Assembly (NCBI GenBank): GCA_004558595.1
Contig: SFCN01000003.1
Location: 1 to 53,436, forward strand
Direction: 5' to 3'
DNA length: 53,436 bases
From: Phascolarctobacterium sp.
GTDB lineage: Bacteria; Bacillota; Negativicutes; Acidaminococcales; Acidaminococcaceae
How positions within the stretch are numbered: position 1 is the first letter of the stretch; each line of letters opens with the position of its first letter. Position numbers and translations under genes: made by a program. The notes below the pieces were generated by a model. The model worked only from the letters and a program-made list of their open reading frames with translations, ran no database searches and was not told where the DNA came from. Below, in pieces: positions 51,123 to 53,436 of this stretch.

Positions 51123-51151
51123 ATTATACACTATGAATCCCATTCTGACAA
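51123..51151 (-). promoter_or_regulatory. promoter of RNase J operon
   Basis: Minus-strand TTGTCA (51146-51151), 17-nt spacer, TATAAT (51123-51128). The leader to TTG 51021 is about 95 nt and is AT-rich. Confidence 0.8.
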
Positions 51152-51209
51152 ATATACTGCTTACATTTTTGTAGCAAAAAAGTGACAAAGCTAGGGGAAA
51201 ATATAAAGC

Positions 51210-51250
51210 AAAGCCGGCCAAGGCTGCTTTGCGCAACCCTAACCGGCTTT
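51210..51250 (-). terminator. terminator after the DUF1624 gene
   Basis: AAAGCCGG and CCGGCTTT arms with an inner imperfect stem, then a T-containing tail leftward. It separates that gene from the RNase J promoter. Confidence 0.7.
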
Positions 51251-51293
51251 AATACTCATCTAGTTTTTACAAAATCTGCTCCAGCGTCACATC

Positions 51294-52064
51294 TCACGAG
51301 CCTAAAAACAAGGTCACCAAGCCAAAGCACACGGGCTGGTGCAATAAATAAATCTCCAAGCTACGCAAGCCCAATCGAGAAAACAGGGGCACACGCCAGC
51401 GCAAAGCGCCGCCCAGCAAATCTCGCTCCTGCAAAAAGGCGTAGGCGTAATAGCCGAAGCAGTAGGCTCCCAGCCAGGGCAGCAGGGGAAAATAATCGCT
51501 GGATTGAAAATCGGCCGGTGGTAGTCCTATGGGCGTGAGCCAATTAGTGCTGTACCACGCCTCCGGCACCGTCACAGCGAATAATCCTTCAATACCCCAA
51601 AGGCCGTTATCCAGCTCGCGACAGGTTAGAAACACCAGTAAGCCCAGAAGCATACCCACCAACGGGGAAAGCCTTTGGGCCCAGGGATGGCACAGACCTG
51701 CTAGCAAAGTGGCGCAGCCCATAAAATTCAAGATGCCGAACCAGATGGTTTCTGAAGGAATGACCAGAATGGTCACCAATGTAATCACTAAGCCCAAAAG
51801 ATTAAGCTCCAAGCCCCGACGCAGACTGGACTTTCCGCCTAGGCGCCACACGAAGCCCGCGATAGCGATAAAGAGAAAGCATGTGCCCTCCTGCCAAATG
51901 CGGCAGTAGAGCTGCTGGGCCCACTGGGGATTGCGTCCGTACACATGATAAATATCATAAAGCAAATGATACAGCACCACGCCGCTAATAGCCAATCCCC
52001 TCAGAGAGTCGATCAGATGATAACGCTCAGCTTTATTAACCTTTTGAGGCTCCCTTGTCTCCAT
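51294..52064 (-). CDS. DUF1624 / heparan-alpha-glucosaminide N-acetyltransferase-like membrane protein
   Basis: A 256-residue integral membrane protein with about seven hydrophobic segments. RYHLIDSLRGLAISGVVLYHLLYD near residues 14-38 is the family signature with the conserved His; LNLLGLVITLVTILVIP near 88, ILNFMGCATLLAGL near 112, FPLLPWLGAYCFGYYAY near 193 and SRLGLRSLEIYLLHQPVCF near 232 complete it. The human relative transfers acetyl groups from cytosolic acetyl-CoA to lysosomal glucosamine; bacterial members may acetylate cell-surface sugars, but this is not established. AAGGAGC precedes the ATG. It follows the FKBP gene by 61 bp. Confidence 0.85.
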   Translation of the reverse strand: METREPQKVNKAERYHLIDSLRGLAISGVVLYHLLYDIYHVYGRNPQWAQQLYCRIWQEGTCFLFIAIAGFVWRLGGKSSLRRGLELNLLGLVITLVTILVIPSETIWFGILNFMGCATLLAGLCHPWAQRLSPLVGMLLGLLVFLTCRELDNGLWGIEGLFAVTVPEAWYSTNWLTPIGLPPADFQSSDYFPLLPWLGAYCFGYYAYAFLQERDLLGGALRWRVPLFSRLGLRSLEIYLLHQPVCFGLVTLFLGS

Positions 52065-52125
52065 GCTTTGCTCCTTAGTTAGGTCGTTTCAGATACTTCG
52101 CTCCCTTGGGTCCACTTAAAGAGGC

Positions 52126-52569
52126 TTACTTTACTTCTACCAGCTTAATGTGGAAATTTAATTCCTTGCCAGCCATTTCATGGTTAGCGTCAAAGGTAAT
52201 ATTGGTCTCGTCCTTGGCGGTTACTAAAACCGGAATGGGACGACCATAATTGTCCCGCAAATAAACACGTTGGCCCACATTAAGTGTCTCAGAGCCCGGC
52301 AGCTGGGCCATGGGCATGGTAAAAATGGCATTGGGGTCAGCCTCACCATAAGCTTCAGCAGGCAGCAAATGAATATCGATTTCGGCGCCCAGCTCCAAAT
52401 CTGCTACAGCGGCATCAAAGCCCTTGATCATTTGACCAGCGCCGCACACAAATTCCAGCGGCTCCCCACGGTCATAGGAAGAGTCAAATTGTTTGCCATC
52501 GTTAAAGGTTCCTTTATAGTGCACGCGGCAGGTTTTACCCACGTTGCGACCGGTTAATTCAGTAGTCAT
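52126..52569 (-). CDS. FKBP-type peptidyl-prolyl isomerase, SlyD-like
   Basis: A 147-residue prolyl isomerase. VHYKGTFNDGKQFDSSYDRGEPLEFVCG-type sequence near 16-42 (FKBP part) flanks the chaperone-like insert-in-flap: GQMIKGFDAAVADLELG near 45, LLPAEAYGEADPNAIF near 68 and FDANHEMAGKELNFHIKLVEV at the end, the SlyD hallmark. It catalyses proline isomerisation and holds unfolded chains. It lacks the His-rich metal tail of E. coli SlyD. AAGGAGTGAAG precedes the ATG. It has its own promoter. Confidence 0.93.
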   Translation of the reverse strand: MTTELTGRNVGKTCRVHYKGTFNDGKQFDSSYDRGEPLEFVCGAGQMIKGFDAAVADLELGAEIDIHLLPAEAYGEADPNAIFTMPMAQLPGSETLNVGQRVYLRDNYGRPIPVLVTAKDETNITFDANHEMAGKELNFHIKLVEVK

Positions 52570-52617
52570 TTTACTTCACTCCTTGTTTTCTTTCGTAAAA
52601 AAAATTTTGCAGCTTCT

Positions 52618-52646
52618 ATTATAGCAATAAAAGCCCTTTTCAACAA
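52618..52646 (-). promoter_or_regulatory. promoter of FKBP gene
   Basis: Minus-strand TTGTTG (52641-52646), 17-nt spacer, TATAAT (52618-52623). Confidence 0.72.
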
Positions 52647-52755
52647 GCTAAAGTTAATATGAGCACCCTCGAGACTGCTTTCATATACCATTAGCACAAG
52701 GAAGAACTTGTGCTTTCCAAAGTGAAAATTCTACGAACTTCATTCTTTCACAAAA

Positions 52756-52786
52756 TAATCCCCCGACCACTTGCATCGGGGGATTT
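52756..52786 (-). terminator. terminator after the Mrr-like gene
   Basis: AATCCCCCG and CGGGGGATT form a 9-bp stem with a 12-nt loop. Leftward it is followed by ATTTTG and rightward by TCTT, so it could act both ways. Confidence 0.7.
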
Positions 52787-52825
52787 CTTATTGCTCTATG
52801 TGTTGTTTTATTTACTGGCACTGCA

Positions 52826-52868
52826 CAATCGGTTCGATTTACGCTCCTGCCCCCTAACGCGGTACGGA
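52826..52868. repeat. short diverged repeat B (partner at 1836-1878)
   Basis: 33 of 43 positions match the segment around the alkD stop at 1836-1878. Here it is not inside a recognisable gene. Confidence 0.4.
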
Positions 52869-52945
52869 GCATATGTTCTTCTTATATTGGTAGCCAAAAT
52901 CAAGCAACATGGCTCCCTGACGCATTTGTTTAATTCAGATATTGC

Positions 52946-53436
52946 TTATACTTCAACGATATGCGGGATATTACTTATGCGTAATTTCAAAAGTGTTTCT
53001 TTAGAAAGAGCATGAATATGATCCATTATCCATTCAGCTAATCCTTCTCCATCAATCACAATAATCCCTTCATCGCTTGCTCGTTTTATACTTTCATCGG
53101 AGAGCATTGCACTAGTAACAAATGCAAATTCATAATCTGCATAATCAGACATACTCATTATTTGTTCAAGTTGCTCAATCCCCCAACTGCTTGATACTCC
53201 ATCATGATGTTTAACTTGAATGAACAATTTCTTACTACCAAACCTATCATCCTTTACAGCTTCCACATCGGCATCTGCATATCCATCGAACTTTTGCTTT
53301 GGTAAAACTCTAGCATCATATCCTTCACAAATCATCAATTCACATACCAATTGCTCTAATCCCATACCACCAGTTCTTAAATTACTTTTACCACTAGCAA
53401 TAACATCTTTCAGCCTGTTTTTAAAGGTTTCATTTT
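52946..53436 (-). CDS. Mrr-like restriction endonuclease, N-terminus outside the window
   Basis: The visible 162 codons are open to the window edge: 23 codons precede the first ATG at 53365, so that ATG is internal and the true start lies beyond. The sequence MGLEQLVCELMICEGYDA, then YADADVEAVKDD and LFIQVKHHDG is the Mrr-type PD-(D/E)XK nuclease core, with the catalytic Asp in ADAD and the Q-V-K motif; a FVTSAMLSDESIKRA and IIVIDGEGLAEWI region follows. Mrr-like enzymes cut modified or foreign DNA. Codon use is AT-richer than the neighbouring core genes, hinting at accessory origin. Whether a methylase partner exists upstream cannot be seen. Confidence 0.85.
   Translation of the reverse strand, partial: NETFKNRLKDVIASGKSNLRTGGMGLEQLVCELMICEGYDARVLPKQKFDGYADADVEAVKDDRFGSKKLFIQVKHHDGVSSSWGIEQLEQIMSMSDYADYEFAFVTSAMLSDESIKRASDEGIIVIDGEGLAEWIMDHIHALSKETLLKLRISNIPHIVEV

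Larger units (their letters stand above)
52570..52945. other. intergenic region between FKBP and the Mrr-like gene
   Basis: 376 bp with no convincing gene. It contains the FKBP promoter (52618-52646), a terminator (52756-52786) and diverged repeat B (52826-52868). Short open frames on both strands here lack ribosome-binding sites and known motifs. Confidence 0.7.

Noticed and set aside
52826..52868. tRNA T-arm-like GGTTCGATT near the right edge
   Set aside because: No acceptor, D or anticodon arm can be formed around it.
52681..52872. 63-codon frame on the minus strand in the FKBP-Mrr gap
   Set aside because: No ribosome-binding site or recognisable motif, and it overlaps a terminator and the repeat B segment.

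Overview
The window looks like a chromosomal segment of a Firmicute, most likely one of the Negativicutes (an Acidaminococcus- or Phascolarctobacterium-like gut anaerobe). The evidence is the rapZ-yvcK-whiA cluster, a FapR-type fatty-acid operon, a preQ1-I riboswitch, RNase J, a TctAB transporter, purine-rich AGGAGG ribosome-binding sites, frequent TTG/GTG starts and near-consensus TTGACA-17-TATAAT promoters. The genus is an inference. Almost everything is transcribed leftward (minus strand); the clear exceptions are a tiny toxin gene at the left end and tmcAL at 27.4 kb. I saw no tRNA, rRNA, CRISPR array or intact transposon.

Left edge (1-1850) is accessory and AT-richer: a broken lysS fragment, a holin-like type I toxin with a convergent antisense RNA, an Rpn-family nuclease gene and an unidentified terminator-ended small RNA. 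The nuclease and RNA lie between two copies of a ~77-bp structured repeat. From 1.86 to 9.8 kb is a DNA-repair cluster (uvrB-uvrA-uvrC-alkD) with a consensus promoter and an SOS-box-like site; a palindromic mini-element sits between uvrB and uvrA. Next come queT-queF behind a preQ1-I riboswitch, a secreted MBL-fold protein and a polysaccharide deacetylase downstream of whiA, yvcK and rapZ, and a lone cyclase-family gene.

From 17.2 to 25.0 kb is the lipid operon fapR-plsX-fabH-fabD-fabG-acpP-fabK-like-fabF-rnc, with a candidate FapR operator on the leader. rpmF with its DUF177 partner and ackA follow, and tmcAL (an acetate-using tRNA enzyme) diverges from ackA. A lipoprotein gene (solute-binding domain plus 5'-nucleotidase C-like domain), interrupted by an in-frame amber codon just after its lipobox, precedes a hybrid sensor kinase.

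From 51.2 kb down to 33.0 kb runs a closely spaced series that could be one long operon: RNase J, ftsK, rodZ, ygiQ, an orphan binding protein, rimO, cinA, a DEAD-box helicase, hflX, a methionine gamma-lyase-like gene, tctB and tctA, ending in a strong terminator. Its most unusual member is hflX, which carries an N-terminal domain with a complete JAMM/MPN+ metalloprotease motif. The right edge has a DUF1624 membrane protein, an FKBP isomerase and, cut by the window end, an Mrr-like restriction endonuclease.
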